DNA from: Bradyrhizobium erythrophlei
GTDB taxonomy: Bacteria > Pseudomonadota > Alphaproteobacteria > Rhizobiales > Xanthobacteraceae
DNA length: 64,000 nucleotides
Assembly (NCBI GenBank): GCA_900129675.1
Contig: FSRD01000001.1
Coordinates: forward strand, 6,127,501 to 6,191,500
Direction of reading: 5' to 3'
Part shown: piece after piece, positions 1 through 9,263 of the stretch
Numbering within the stretch: position 1 is the stretch's first letter
Layout: each line of letters starts with the position of its first letter
Made by a program: the position numbers and the translations under genes
Notes under the pieces: model-generated
Seen by the model: the letters and a program-made list of their open reading frames with translations, nothing else
Databases searched by the model: none
What the model was told of the DNA's origin: nothing

Positions 1-885
1 GTGCGTCATCGCCACGAACAGGAGGTAGCCACCGCTGGTGTGCAGCGCGCCCTTGGGCTGGCCTGTCGAGCCTGATGTGTAGAGGATGAACAGCGGGTCT
101 TCCGCATGCATGTGCTCGACCGGGCACTCGGTCGTCACCATCGCGGCCGCCTCGTGATACCAGAGGTCGCGCGACGGCTTCATGTCGACGGCGCCGCCGG
201 TGCGCTTCACCACCACGACCCAGTCGACGCCGTCGGTCTTGGCGAGTGCTGCGTCGACATTGGCCTTCAGCGGCACCTTCTTGCCGCCGCGCAAGCCTTC
301 ATCCGCGGTGATAATGACCTTGGATTTCGCATCGTTGACGCGCTGGGCGAGGCTGTCCGGCGAGAAGCCCGCGAACACCACCGAATGGATCGCGCCGATC
401 CGCGCGCAGGCCAGCATCGCATAGGCCGCTTCCGGGATCATCGGCAGGTAAATGGTGACGCGGTCGCCCTTCTTGACGTCGCGGGTGCGCAGGATGTTGG
501 CCATCCGGCAGACCTCATCGCGCAGCTCCTTGTAGGTGATGTGCTTCGACTGCGATTGATCGTCGCCTTCCCAGATGATCGCGGTCTGATTGGCGCGCTT
601 GGCGAGATGCCGGTCGATGCAATTCCAGGCGACGTTGAGGACGCCGTCCTCGAACCATTTGATGGAGATATTGCCGGGCTCGAACGACCAGTTCTCGATC
701 TTGTGCGGGGCCTTCATCCAGTCGAGGCGCTTGGCCTGCTCGCCCCAGAAGCCGTTGGGGTCCGAGACCGACCGCGCATACATCTCGCGGTATTTAGCGT
801 CATCGATGAAAGCGCGCTTGGCCCAATCAGCGGAAACCGGGTAAACACCATCTTGTGCGGCAGAATCTGCCCTATTCTCGCTCAT
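1..885 (-). CDS. acs: Acetyl-CoA synthetase, N-terminal part (cut by window edge)
   Basis: Converts acetate, ATP and CoA to acetyl-CoA through acetyl-AMP, in the cytoplasm. About 295 residues are visible. The protein starts MSENRADSAAQDGVYPV, followed by an ACS N-terminal region with FIDDAKYREMYARSV and WFEDGVLNVAWNCIDRHL. Near the window edge is the adenylate-forming P-loop signature YTSGSTGQPKG (about positions 41-75). The C-terminal domain with the catalytic lysine lies outside the window. The start is the ATG at 883-885. It lies 176 bases downstream of actP on the same strand, so acetate uptake and activation are probably co-transcribed. The assignment is firm; only the end is missing. 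Confidence 0.95.
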   Translation of the reverse strand, partial: MSENRADSAAQDGVYPVSADWAKRAFIDDAKYREMYARSVSDPNGFWGEQAKRLDWMKAPHKIENWSFEPGNISIKWFEDGVLNVAWNCIDRHLAKRANQTAIIWEGDDQSQSKHITYKELRDEVCRMANILRTRDVKKGDRVTIYLPMIPEAAYAMLACARIGAIHSVVFAGFSPDSLAQRVNDAKSKVIITADEGLRGGKKVPLKANVDAALAKTDGVDWVVVVKRTGGAVDMKPSRDLWYHEAAAMVTTECPVEHMHAEDPLFILYTSGSTGQPKGALHTSGGYLLFVAMTH

Positions 886-1061
886 TGGAAAGCCTCACAT
901 GATCTCTGCTGTCTGCGACAGCCAAACACTCTTGTCATCTTGCCGATTTGACCGCGTCAGACGATCGAAAGGCGGTTTTCAGCTTCAAAGGCCTTGGGCA
1001 TTTCACTCTCGGTTCCTCCGGCTTGGAATAATGCGTTAAGCCTTCCCCTCGAGGCCGCGGT

Positions 1062-2753
1062 TCAATGCGTTGTAGCTCCTGCTGCGCCGATGCCGGTTTG
1101 GCAACGCACATATTGTGCGTGGAACCCGTCTCTATCGGTCTTGGCCCGTGCGCTGCGGTCCAGGATCGAAAACAGCCAGATTCCGGCGAACGCAATTGCC
1201 ATTGAGAAGAGCGCTGGGTTGTCCAGCTTAATCGGCGCGGATCCCTTGGCAAAACCCAGCGTTACCTCCCAAACGGCAGGCGACAGAATGACCCCGACCA
1301 GCGCACTGACTAGGCCAAGGAAGCCTCCAATCAAGGCACCCCGCGTGGTCAGACCTTTCCAGAAGATCGACATCACCAGCACCGGGAAATTGCATGATGC
1401 AGCGATGGCGAAGGCGAGGCCAACCATGAAGGCGACGTTCTGGTTCTCGAATACGATGCCAAGAATGATCGCCAGTACGCCCAGGAACAGCGTCGCAATC
1501 TTGGAGACGCGAACCTCGTCTTGTTCGTTGGCTTTTCCGCCCTTGACCACCATGGCGTAGATATCATGGCTGATGGACGAGGCCCCGGCGAGCGCCAGGC
1601 CTGAGACTACTGCGAGGATGGTGGCAAAGGCGACCGCCGAAATGAAGCCGAGGAACAGGTTGCCGCCGACCGCGTCGGCCAGATGGATAGCGGCCATGTT
1701 GGACCCGCCCTTGATGGCCGCGATCCCGCTCTTGGTTTTCTCCAGAATTCCGGCATCGAGAAATGTAAGATCGGTCGAGACGAGCGTGATGGCACCGAAC
1801 CCGATGATGAAGGTCAGGATGTAGAAGTAACCAATGAAGCCGGTTGCATAGAACACCGACTTGCGCGCGGCCTGAGCGTCTTTCACCGTGAAGAAGCGCA
1901 TCAGGATATGCGGTAAGCCGGCGGTGCCGAACATCAGGGCCAGCCCAAGCGAAATCTCGGACAACGGGTTGGAAATCAAGCTGCCGGGTTCCATAATCGC
2001 GATCTTCTTGGGATGCACTTGCGTTGCCTTCGCAAACAGCGCTTCCGGGTTGAACCCGAATTTGTAAAGCACCGCTCCGGCCATGAACGTTGCGCCAAAA
2101 AGCAGAAGCACGGCTTTGATGATCTGCACCCAGGTCGTGCCTCTCATACCGCCAAAGGTGACGTAGATCATCATGAGGCCGCCGACCACGACGACTGCAA
2201 TCCAGTAGTCCAGACCAAAAAGCAGCTGGATCAGCTTACCGGCGCCGACCATCTGCGCAATCAGGTAGAAGGCGACGGTTACCAGCGAGCCGCATGCAGC
2301 CAGGACGCGAATGCGCGTCTGCCCGAGCCGGAAAGAAGCTACGTCCGCAAATGTGAACTTGCCCAGATTGCGCAGCTGTTCGGCAATCAGGAAGGTGACA
2401 ATTGGCCAACCAACAAGAAAGCCCACCGAGTAGATCAGACCATCGTAGCCGGAGGTGTAAACAAGGCCCGAGATGCCGAGGAACGAGGCTGCCGACATGT
2501 AATCGCCGGCGATCGCGAGGCCGTTTTGGCTGGCAGTGATTCCACCACCTGCGGAGTAGAAATCCGCAGCCGATACTGTCCGCTTTGACGCCCAGTAAGT
2601 TATGGCAAGCGTCAAGGAGACGAAACCGATGAACATGCCAATGGCAGCCCAGTTGACGGCTTGCTTGCTGCCGCCATCGATGGTTCCGACCGCAATCGCG
2701 AGCGTGGGAAAGCAAATAAGCAATGTCACCAAAAGACAGGAGATTTTTCTCAT
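1062..2753 (-). CDS. actP: Cation/acetate symporter ActP
   Basis: Sodium:solute symporter family protein that imports acetate and other short monocarboxylates through the inner membrane. It has 563 residues, close to the usual length of about 550. The N-terminus (MRKISCLLVTLLICFPTLAI) looks like a signal sequence, as in E. coli ActP, and is followed by about 13 hydrophobic segments. Typical family stretches include GDYMSAASFLGISG, GFIGYFYILTFIIGFGAI and SCNFPVLVMSIFWKGL. The start codon overlaps the stop of the upstream DUF485 gene by four bases (ATGA type), so the two are translationally coupled. acs follows downstream. No defects are seen. Confidence 0.95.
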   Translation of the reverse strand: MRKISCLLVTLLICFPTLAIAVGTIDGGSKQAVNWAAIGMFIGFVSLTLAITYWASKRTVSAADFYSAGGGITASQNGLAIAGDYMSAASFLGISGLVYTSGYDGLIYSVGFLVGWPIVTFLIAEQLRNLGKFTFADVASFRLGQTRIRVLAACGSLVTVAFYLIAQMVGAGKLIQLLFGLDYWIAVVVVGGLMMIYVTFGGMRGTTWVQIIKAVLLLFGATFMAGAVLYKFGFNPEALFAKATQVHPKKIAIMEPGSLISNPLSEISLGLALMFGTAGLPHILMRFFTVKDAQAARKSVFYATGFIGYFYILTFIIGFGAITLVSTDLTFLDAGILEKTKSGIAAIKGGSNMAAIHLADAVGGNLFLGFISAVAFATILAVVSGLALAGASSISHDIYAMVVKGGKANEQDEVRVSKIATLFLGVLAIILGIVFENQNVAFMVGLAFAIAASCNFPVLVMSIFWKGLTTRGALIGGFLGLVSALVGVILSPAVWEVTLGFAKGSAPIKLDNPALFSMAIAFAGIWLFSILDRSARAKTDRDGFHAQYVRCQTGIGAAGATTH

Positions 2754-3058
2754 GAGCGGTTCGCTTCAACAATCTTGCGGATCAACGGGTCATATTTGGA
2801 ATTGGCCTTGCTGACGTAGATGCCGGTAAGCAGGAAGGCCGCAACAATGACAAGTAGCCCGATCGGAATTCCGACCGTCATTACGCCCGTCCCCAAGGGA
2901 GCACCGAGGAAGTTGGGTGCATAAGCGACCAGTAGAATGAAGCCGAAATAGATGACCAGCATGATCAGCGACAACGACCACCCAAGTGATGAACGTCGGC
3001 GAACCAGCTCCTGATAGTTCGGATCCTCCTCAATCTTTGAGTGACTGCTCACATCCAT
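2750..3058 (-). CDS. yjcH: DUF485 inner-membrane protein (YjcH type)
   Basis: Small inner-membrane protein of 102 residues, the usual partner of ActP. Its own function is not established. It starts MDVSSHSKIEEDPNYQELVR, with the family phrase DPNYQELVRRRSSLGW and then two membrane segments (about residues 27-49 and 62-84). The reading frame is open further upstream to 3253, but that extension is the remains of an ene-reductase, so the ATG at 3056-3058 is preferred. Its ribosome site is awkward: GAGGGGG lies directly against this ATG and would suit the GTG two codons later better. The normal promoter region seems to have been replaced by the ene-reductase fragment. Confidence 0.88.
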   Translation of the reverse strand: MDVSSHSKIEEDPNYQELVRRRSSLGWSLSLIMLVIYFGFILLVAYAPNFLGAPLGTGVMTVGIPIGLLVIVAAFLLTGIYVSKANSKYDPLIRKIVEANRS

Positions 3059-3061
3059 GCC

Positions 3062-3674
3062 CCCTCGAGGATTTTCGATTGAGCCGCCATATTCGTCAGT
3101 TCGCTTGTTGGTGCCGTCCTGCAGGAATTGGTCGGGCAGATAACCATTCGCGCCGAGAATCTCGACGCCGCCGAAGCCAGCGCGCAGCGCGCGCTCGGCG
3201 CGAAACTCCTCGATGATCCCGGGTGTCTCCTCCAGCGCGAGCGCGGGCGGCATCGAGAAAGGGACTTCACTGCTTGGTGTAGCGTAGCCCTCGGCCGCAA
3301 TCGCAGACGGCGCAACCGGCGCCTCGCCATTGGGCTGCAGATCGGTGTGCGACTAACGGCCGACACGCCACAACTGCAGGAAGATCCGGCCACCCTTGGC
3401 ATGGACCGCATCAGTGACACGCCGCCATCCGGCGATCTGACGCTCCGAATAGATGCCGGGCGCGCCGGCGTAGCCTTAGCCGCGGACAGAGACCGGCGTC
3501 GCCTCGGAAATGATGAGGCGCCGTTCGACGCGCGCTGGGAATAGTACTCGAACATCATGTCGCTCGGAATGTCGCCAGGATCGGAGCGCATCCGCGTCAG
3601 CGGCCCATCACGACACGATGGGACAAATGATAAGGGCCAAGTTCAAACGGCGAGAAGAGTGTGGTCATCGGCAT
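3062..3674 (-). pseudogene. Ene-reductase (Old Yellow Enzyme) remnant, 3' truncated
   Basis: Matches the first ~205 residues of the intact ene-reductase at 43266-44378. It starts MPMTTLFSPFELGPYHLSHR and still encodes MRSDPGDIPSD, EYYSQRAS, ANGYLPDQFLQDGTNK and DEYGGSIEN. A base is missing near the APLTRM stretch, which brings in an early stop, and further frame changes follow. Homology ends abruptly after the SIEN codons at about 3070, and the DUF485 gene begins eleven bases later. The rest of the barrel and the FMN-binding end are absent. It lies just downstream of a peroxiredoxin-like gene, as does the intact copy, so the pair was probably once an operon. Confidence 0.88.
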
Positions 3675-3760
3675 ATTCCCTTTTTTCGGCTTGCAATAAA
3701 AAGACGGCGGCCGATGGTCGCGACCATCACGCGCCCCACCGGCCGTCTCCTGCCGCGCCG

Positions 3761-4435
3761 TCATACTGTGACGGCGGTGGCCCTCTGAAGCGCCGGCATC
3801 ACGTCTTCGGGCTCGGGCCGATGTGTGTAGTCTGGGTTAACTTCGGAGTAGAGAATCGTGCTGTCTTGTCCGATCACATAGCGGGCCGGCATCGGTAGCG
3901 TCCAGCCTGGGTCGTCATTGAACAAAGGCAGATTGGCCTTCAGCTCTTTGTAGACATCGATCAAGTAGTCGGGAAGCAGGAACCGCACGCTGAATGCTGC
4001 GCTGACCTCGCCCTTCGTATCCGAGAGGATCGGAAAGGTAAGTCTGTTTTGACGCACCGTTCTGCGGCTGTTCGGCGCGTTCTGGGGCGAGATCGCAACA
4101 ACCGAAGCGCCATACTTGTCGAACTCTGGTTTCGCGACCTCGAGCGCCTGCAGCTCGGTATTGCAGAATGGGCACCATACGCCGCGATAGAAGCAGATAA
4201 TCAACGGGCCCTTTTTCAGAAGATCTTCCGAGTGGACGGCGTTTCTCTCGGGATCTTTCAGCGAGAATGAAGGCGCAATGTCGCCAGCCGTTTTTGCGTG
4301 AGAAGCTGCACCCGACGCGACGAGCTCGGCCGTTGCGCGCTCCATGACTTCGATCGCGAAACGAGGAACAGCATAGGGTGGCTTTCCGGAGTCGAAATCG
4401 GCCTTGAAAGCGTCGAGCTTGGCTTTGAGAGACAT
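3761..4435 (-). CDS. Peroxiredoxin-like (AhpC/TSA) family protein, copy 1
   Basis: Thioredoxin-fold protein of 224 residues, expected to reduce peroxides or act on thiols in the cytoplasm. The key motif is FYRGVWCPFC, with Cys88 and Cys91 forming a CxxC pair, followed by VVAISPQNAPNSRRTV and the C-terminal WTLPMPARYVIGQD. It is the same length as the second copy at 44453-45127 and aligns with it throughout. The frame is open to 4525, but the ATG at 4435 matches the start of the other copy and has GGGAGA about nine bases upstream. The downstream ene-reductase partner is dead. The physiological substrate cannot be told from sequence. Confidence 0.9.
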   Translation of the reverse strand: MSLKAKLDAFKADFDSGKPPYAVPRFAIEVMERATAELVASGAASHAKTAGDIAPSFSLKDPERNAVHSEDLLKKGPLIICFYRGVWCPFCNTELQALEVAKPEFDKYGASVVAISPQNAPNSRRTVRQNRLTFPILSDTKGEVSAAFSVRFLLPDYLIDVYKELKANLPLFNDDPGWTLPMPARYVIGQDSTILYSEVNPDYTHRPEPEDVMPALQRATAVTV

Positions 4436-4883
4436 CCTGAACTCTCCCGTTGGCTTCGCGTCTAGCGCGATGCTGACAACGACATGAATATGCCAGAGAG
4501 CTGATGCCTCGGCGCGTTGTATCATGTAAAGAATTGAAAATCGGGGCAGAGACTATATCTGGCGCGAGCGATCCTGCAGAAAGCAGCAGACTTGCTCGCG
4601 TTCGAGCGCTCAGAACGGATATTGTGAAAGGGCGATCGAAGTCACATGTCCGCGTCGCGACTGCGCAGCAACAGCCTCGCGGATTACCCGTGATAACTCG
4701 GTCGGGTTGCCGCTGGCGGCAGGCCCCAATCGTCAACGAGATCGGGCGGTAATCCCCAATTCCTTGCCGGAATGAACTCCATTCCTAAAATCCATCTAGC
4801 TGCCATTTACGGCACTCTCTAACTCGCGTGCACCGGCGGCCATGGTCCGCACCCGTCAGCCGGATTTCACAAAGGAGAGACAA
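4436..4883. other. Divergent intergenic region
   Basis: 448 bases between the peroxiredoxin-like gene (leftward) and the PRISE-type reductase (rightward). It should hold promoters for both. Only the ribosome site AAAGGAGAG at 4871-4879, just before the reductase start, is clear. Short open frames here resemble nothing I recognise. Confidence 0.5.
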
Positions 4884-5942
4884 ATGCATCGCAAGATCAT
4901 CGTCGCCGGCTCGCACGGGGTATCCGGCAGCGCCGCAGCGGCTCATTTCGCGTCCCAACCCGACACCAAGGTGTACGGACTCTCTCGTCGCACCGAACCT
5001 GCCATCCAAGGCGCCGAGTCCATTTCGGTCGACCTCACCAATCCGGCCGAAGTGCGGCGCGCTCTCGCCGACGTCCGCGACATCACCCACATCGTCTTCG
5101 GCGCCTACATCGAAAAGAACACCGCCGCCGAGAAGAGCATCGTCAATGTCGCACTGATGCGCAATCTCCTCGACGTCGTGGAGACGACGTCTCCAGGCCT
5201 TCAGCACATCACGTTCTACCAGGGTGGCAAGGCGTACGGCTCCGACCTCGGGCCGTTCAAGACTCCCGCGCGCGAGGACGATCCGCGACTGATGCCACCG
5301 AACTTCTATTACGACCAAGAGGACCTGCTGCGCGAGCGTCAGAAAGACAAGAATTGGTCGTTCACCGCGCTACGCCCCGAGGCCATCGGTGGTTTTGGAG
5401 TCGGCAATCCGATGAACCTACTGACCATCATTGCCGTATATGCGGCCATCTCAAAGGAGCTCGGCATCCCGCTGCGCTTTCCGGGGACCGAAGCAGCCTA
5501 CCGCGCGATGTATCAGATGAGCTCCGCACAGATTCTTGCGGAGGCCGCCGACTGGGCCGGCACGTCCCCAAACGCGCGCAACGAAATCTTCAATATTACC
5601 AACGGCGACACCTTCCGCTGGCAACATATGTGGCCGAAGATCGCGAGGATGTTCGACATGGATTGTGCCGATCCGATCCCGACCCCGCTTGCGACCTACA
5701 TGACGGACAAGGGTGCGCTGTGGGACGGCATCGTCGCCAAGCACGGGCTGCAGAACATTCCGTACGACAAGCTCGTCGCCTGGAAATTCGGAGACTTCAT
5801 CTTCAACAGCGGTTACGACAACGTCAGCAGTACGATCAAGGCTCGCAAAGCTGGTTTCCAGGCCTGCATCGACTCCGAAGATATGTTCAAGACGATCTTC
5901 CAGCAAATGCGCGAGAACCGGATCATCCCTCCGGTGGCCTGA
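4884..5942 (+). CDS. PRISE-family NAD(P)-dependent reductase (atypical SDR)
   Basis: Extended, atypical short-chain dehydrogenase of 352 residues, of the progesterone 5-beta-reductase/iridoid synthase type. Family members reduce enone double bonds or related carbonyls with NADPH. Seen directly: an N-terminal nucleotide-binding motif AGSHGVSGSAAAAHF, VYGLSRR, the family stretch RPEAIGGFGVGNPMN, then IPLRFPGTEAAYRAM and NITNGDTFRWQHMWP. The start is the ATG at 4884 with AAAGGAGAG eight bases upstream; the frame opens earlier at 4842, without a ribosome site. An inactivated relative lies at 41338-42367 next to the second redox cluster. The substrate is unknown. Confidence 0.85.
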   Translation: MHRKIIVAGSHGVSGSAAAAHFASQPDTKVYGLSRRTEPAIQGAESISVDLTNPAEVRRALADVRDITHIVFGAYIEKNTAAEKSIVNVALMRNLLDVVETTSPGLQHITFYQGGKAYGSDLGPFKTPAREDDPRLMPPNFYYDQEDLLRERQKDKNWSFTALRPEAIGGFGVGNPMNLLTIIAVYAAISKELGIPLRFPGTEAAYRAMYQMSSAQILAEAADWAGTSPNARNEIFNITNGDTFRWQHMWPKIARMFDMDCADPIPTPLATYMTDKGALWDGIVAKHGLQNIPYDKLVAWKFGDFIFNSGYDNVSSTIKARKAGFQACIDSEDMFKTIFQQMRENRIIPPVA

Positions 5943-6269
5943 CAAAGGGGGGCGCCAAATCGGAGCGTCCTCAAACTCCCTTCGCCTAAAGCAGACGGCG
6001 CGACGTTCGTTCGAAGAGCGGCCATCGCGCCGTCGGCATTTTTGACGGAAGAGTTCAGACAATCCGGACTCATGCAGCGATCCGAACACGGGAATACAGG
6101 AATTGCGGAGCAGCTCGTTCATTCTCGGCAAGAATTAGATCTAATCTGTCGAGCCGTCTACTCTGGTCCGGTCCAATCAGTCGGTTCGTTCTTATGATGT
6201 CGAAGACGACCTCGACGGGGCATCAGCTGTCGCACCTCCGACCAGGACAACCCAAACGAGGAGACCACC
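5943..6269. other. Intergenic region without a recognised gene
   Basis: 327 bases between the PRISE-type reductase and the SDR gene on the same strand. Only the ribosome site GAGGAG (about 6259-6264) ahead of the SDR start is recognisable. Confidence 0.4.
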
Positions 6270-6974
6270 ATGTCCAAGAAACTCGAAGGCAAGATCGCAG
6301 TTGTCACCGGCGGTAGCGCCGACATCGGCCTTGGGGCGGCGAAGGAATTCGTAGTCGAGGGTGCTCGCGTGTTCATCACGGGACGTCGTCAGATCGAACT
6401 TGACAGGGCGGTCGCCGAGATCGGTCATAACGCGATCGCCATTCAGGGCGATGCCTCCGAGCTCCCCGACATCAAGCGCATCTACGACACCGTGAACGAA
6501 AAGGCGGGCCGCATAGATGTCCTCTTCGCTAACGCAGGCTTCTACGAATTTCAGAAATTCGGCGAGATCACTGAAGAGCACTTCGACAACACGTTCGGCA
6601 CCAACGTCGGCGGACCCCTGTTCGCCGTGCAAGGCGCACTTCCCCTCCTCGGTAAGAAGTCGTCGGTGATCTTCACAGGCTCGATCGCTGCCAACATCGG
6701 CATTCCGGCGATGTCAGTCTACAGCGCGACCAAGGCCGCGATCCGGTCCTTCGCTCGCAGCTGGATCCTCGATCTGAAGGGCGTGCTGAGTCCAGGTCGC
6801 ACCGTCACCCCCGGTCCGAACAAGCTTAAGAACGATCTGATCGGCACAATCCCGCTCGGTCGCCTCGGAACCCCGCTCGATCTCGCCAAGGGTGCCATGT
6901 TCCTCGCGTCGGATGAAAGCGAATATATCACAAGTATCGAGTTGGAAGTCGACGGTGGTGAGGCTCAGTATTGA
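6270..6974 (+). CDS. Classical short-chain dehydrogenase/reductase
   Basis: NAD(P)-dependent oxidoreductase of 234 residues. The Rossmann motif is TGGSADIG (residues 13-20), followed by FANAG (Asn88), the catalytic Ser138, and YSATK giving Tyr151 and Lys155. The family end ASDESEYITSIELEVDGG is present. The start is set by GAGGAG six bases before the ATG. It is shorter than the related SDR at 42411-43160 (249 residues): between the catalytic Lys and the SPG turn the sequence runs ILDLKGVLSPG, without the usual RVNAI strand, and the substrate loop after it is also short. Substrate binding may be altered or the protein may be failing. The substrate is unknown. Confidence 0.88.
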   Translation: MSKKLEGKIAVVTGGSADIGLGAAKEFVVEGARVFITGRRQIELDRAVAEIGHNAIAIQGDASELPDIKRIYDTVNEKAGRIDVLFANAGFYEFQKFGEITEEHFDNTFGTNVGGPLFAVQGALPLLGKKSSVIFTGSIAANIGIPAMSVYSATKAAIRSFARSWILDLKGVLSPGRTVTPGPNKLKNDLIGTIPLGRLGTPLDLAKGAMFLASDESEYITSIELEVDGGEAQY

Positions 6975-7020
6975 TTGAAGAGTTTCATTCCCATTCAAAT
7001 TCTGCGGCTGTTGTGAACCC

Positions 7021-7500
7021 TCACGAAGCCGCAGGCCGCGGCGACAAAGACGCGAGAAGCAGCGTAAGACACGCGGCAAGCAGAGCGATGTCCTTGATCA
7101 GGAACTGCTCCAGCAGCGTCGAGATGATCGGGAAACCCGACGGGCTTATCTGCGTGATGCCGGGCGTGCTAAGAACGAATGACGTCGTCAGCAGGAAGGT
7201 TGCGCAACCCATCGCCGCTCCTAAAGCCGACGCTGTTGGGTTCACCGATCCGATAATCAGGGCTGACGCGGTCGTCAATTCGATCGTCCCGACAATCTTA
7301 GCTTCATCCCCCACCCCGAACACGCTCAGCCAACTCATAAACGGGCTGTGTGCGATCAAGGGCGCGATGGCTTCGGCCGCATAGGGTGTGAATTTTTGTA
7401 TCCCGAACCAGATGAAGATGGCCACCAGAGACCATCGTAACAACGCCAGATGCCAATAGGAGCCGCTGCTCCTTTCTGCCACTCGGAAATGAACTGTCAT
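7021..7500 (-). CDS. DUF417 (YkgB/RclC-type) inner-membrane protein
   Basis: Integral membrane protein of 159 residues. The DUF417 family includes RclC, a member of the E. coli reactive-chlorine response. Seen: FIWFGIQKFTPYAAEAI, IAHSPFMSWLSVFG, VGTIELTTASALI and SGFPIISTLLEQFLIKD, with about four membrane segments. The start at 7500 has GAGG eight bases upstream; a second possible ATG lies at 7509. A frameshifted relative sits at 45845-46341 in the second redox cluster. About 150 bases upstream lies one copy of the 56-bp element described separately. Transported or sensed species are not known. Confidence 0.85.
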   Translation of the reverse strand: MTVHFRVAERSSGSYWHLALLRWSLVAIFIWFGIQKFTPYAAEAIAPLIAHSPFMSWLSVFGVGDEAKIVGTIELTTASALIIGSVNPTASALGAAMGCATFLLTTSFVLSTPGITQISPSGFPIISTLLEQFLIKDIALLAACLTLLLASLSPRPAAS

Positions 7501-7650
7501 GGACTTCATCCTCTGTAGATATGCGACGCCGAAGTACCTGCGGTGCCGAACGTTCCACTCGTTCCTGCCGCTTTCAACCCGCCGTTCTGTGTTGCGGAAG
7601 GTGTGCTCTCCAGTGGGAGATCACTGTACCTATCGGATTGCCCGGAGAGC

Positions 7651-7706
7651 GTCGCGCAATCTCGTCCCGCAGGCGAGTTCAACGTTGTAATATGGTGTTA
7701 ATCGTC
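7651..7706 (-). promoter_or_regulatory. Conserved 56-bp upstream element, copy A
   Basis: One of three ungapped copies (also 55607-55662 and 63744-63799). On the plus strand it starts GTCGCGCAATCTCG and ends GTGTTAATCGTC. Read leftward it shows ATTAAC and TTGAAC beginning 20 bases apart, then AGATTGCGC. It lies upstream of the DUF417 gene. Its role as operator or promoter is inferred from position only. Confidence 0.5.
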
Positions 7707-7795
7707 TCTGCTAGGAGCGCGCCCGGGGCGGCTCCTTCAGGCAGCTTCGGCTGTTTTCGGGTGTTGGATTCGAAGCTGCAAGCAGAGGGCTTGTG

Positions 7796-8230
7796 TCACC
7801 GCATGAACCAGCCGTCGCTCACCACCAGCGACTGGCCGGTCAGCGCATTCGACTTGAACGCTGCGAAGAACAGCGCAGCCTCGGCGACGTCCTCGACAGT
7901 AGTGAACTTGCCGTCAATCGTGTCCTAAGAGCATGACGTTCTTGACAACCTCCCGCTCCGACCTGCCGAGGACGCGTGCCTGCTCGGGGATTTGCTCGTC
8001 CACAGGCGGCGTGCGCACGAAGCCGGGGCAGATCACATTGGCCCGGACGCCATGCCTGGCGCCTTCCTTGGCGACGATCTTGGCAAGACCGACGAGCCCG
8101 CGCTTGGCCGCAACGTAAGGTCCTTTGAGCAGCGAGGCTTTCTTGGAATGGACCGAGCCCATGTAGATGATGACGCCGCTGATACATGTGGCGCAGCGCC
8201 GCGCGCGACGGACGGCGCCATTCCCGTCGA
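7796..8230 (-). pseudogene. 3-hydroxybutyrate dehydrogenase remnant (SDR)
   Basis: The 3' two thirds of an SDR of the D-3-hydroxybutyrate dehydrogenase type. Recognisable pieces are AALRHMY, IIYMGSVHSKKAS, VAKEGARHGVRANVICPGFV and VKNVMLL, then in another frame FTTVEDVAEAALFFAAF and SNALTGQSLVVSDGWF. There is a frame change near 8190, a second at about 7925 where LLGHD runs into a stop, and the whole N-terminal nucleotide-binding part is missing. It cannot make an active enzyme. It lies between two intact genes of the first redox cluster. Confidence 0.85.
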
Positions 8231-8447
8231 TAAGCTCAGCTCTGCAAGCTAAGGCCACCCAAAGCTTCGGCGTCGCCTAATACTCAGCTCTGCTCTGGCA
8301 TGGGCAAGGCATACCCTTGAGTCGCTTCGACCGGCCGACCGGGTCAGCTATATTTCTTGAAATATCGCAGTGCTGAGCAATCCGGACCGACCAGAAAGCT
8401 TTGCTGTCGCGGGAGGCAGTTTGGCATCTCATCGACAGCTTTACCGC

Positions 8448-8831
8448 CTAATCCACCTTCCCGATTTTTGGTATGCCGAGGGCCCAAAGTGTAAGATTTC
8501 GACCAGTTCGAAGTGCCGGATAGACAATCTTAGCGACCATTGGTTTGCGAAAGACCCAATACATAAGTTTGTTAAACCAGCCGTACGATCCCGTCAAAAA
8601 AGAAATTCGATACAAGGCTTCTGAACCGTGAAAGTACTGATCGTCGTAAATTAGCAACATACCCTCATCGAGGTCGTATCCTTGTATAGAGGCTGCAAAA
8701 GAAGTTCCACCGATTTCTCTTGCATTTATAATCCTCACATCACCACCCAGTTTCTTAAGCCGGGCGACCCTCACGTAGGCAGAACAGAACGGGCAATCCC
8801 CGTCGTAAATGATCCAGCAACGCCCCTTCAC
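8448..8831 (-). CDS. DCC-family thiol-disulfide oxidoreductase (DUF393)
   Basis: Small protein of 127 residues with the DCC signature YDGDCPFC near the N-terminus (Cys13 and Cys16) and the following ARLKKLGGDV stretch, typical of DUF393, a family with a predicted thioredoxin-like fold. Later family features include SEALYRISFLTG and a hydrophobic stretch around residues 88-112. The GTG at 8831 is preferred because GGGAG lies eight bases upstream; a TTG at 8849 is possible. Predicted thiol redox activity fits the neighbouring peroxiredoxin-like and CMD genes. The partner is unknown. Confidence 0.85.
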   Translation of the reverse strand: MKGRCWIIYDGDCPFCSAYVRVARLKKLGGDVRIINAREIGGTSFAASIQGYDLDEGMLLIYDDQYFHGSEALYRISFLTGSYGWFNKLMYWVFRKPMVAKIVYPALRTGRNLTLWALGIPKIGKVD

Positions 8832-9263
8832 TGAGACTGCTCCCGTCAAAGCGCGGTCAAAACCCCGCAGCTGCCCTTGTCATTTCGCGCGCAAAAAGAC
8901 AGGGATACTCAATTTCGTCGTGCCTCCCGCAGTGCTAGCTCTTGCTGACGAGGTGTTCGAATGAGCTTGCTCCATTCCGATATTGGCACCAAACGGACTT
9001 GCTGAAGTAACTTGCAGACATCGGACCCGATCAGCTTTGTGGCTGGGTTGAGCGCCATTTTGTCCTACTGTCCGCTGGCAAAGTGCTGATGGCTGTGCGG
9101 TGCGCGCGCCAGCACCAAACGATTTCAGGCCTGACGAGGCTTCCGGCCGCAGCCAGAGCTCCTGACCTGGTCTCTTTTTTTGCCGCACCAGCGTCACCTC
9201 GGAAAATCGGGTGAGCCAATCCGAAGCGAGCAAAAGCGGCTTTAGTTTGAGATGATAAAGCAT
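8832..9263. other. Intergenic region without a recognised gene
   Basis: 432 bases. A leftward frame (8880-9263) is open but resembles nothing known, has no ribosome site and has unusual composition for a local gene. The regulator fragment starts at its right edge. Confidence 0.4.

Noticed and set aside
8880..9263. A 127-codon leftward open frame
   Set aside because: No recognised family, no ribosome site, and Gln/Ser/Lys-rich composition unlike neighbouring genes.
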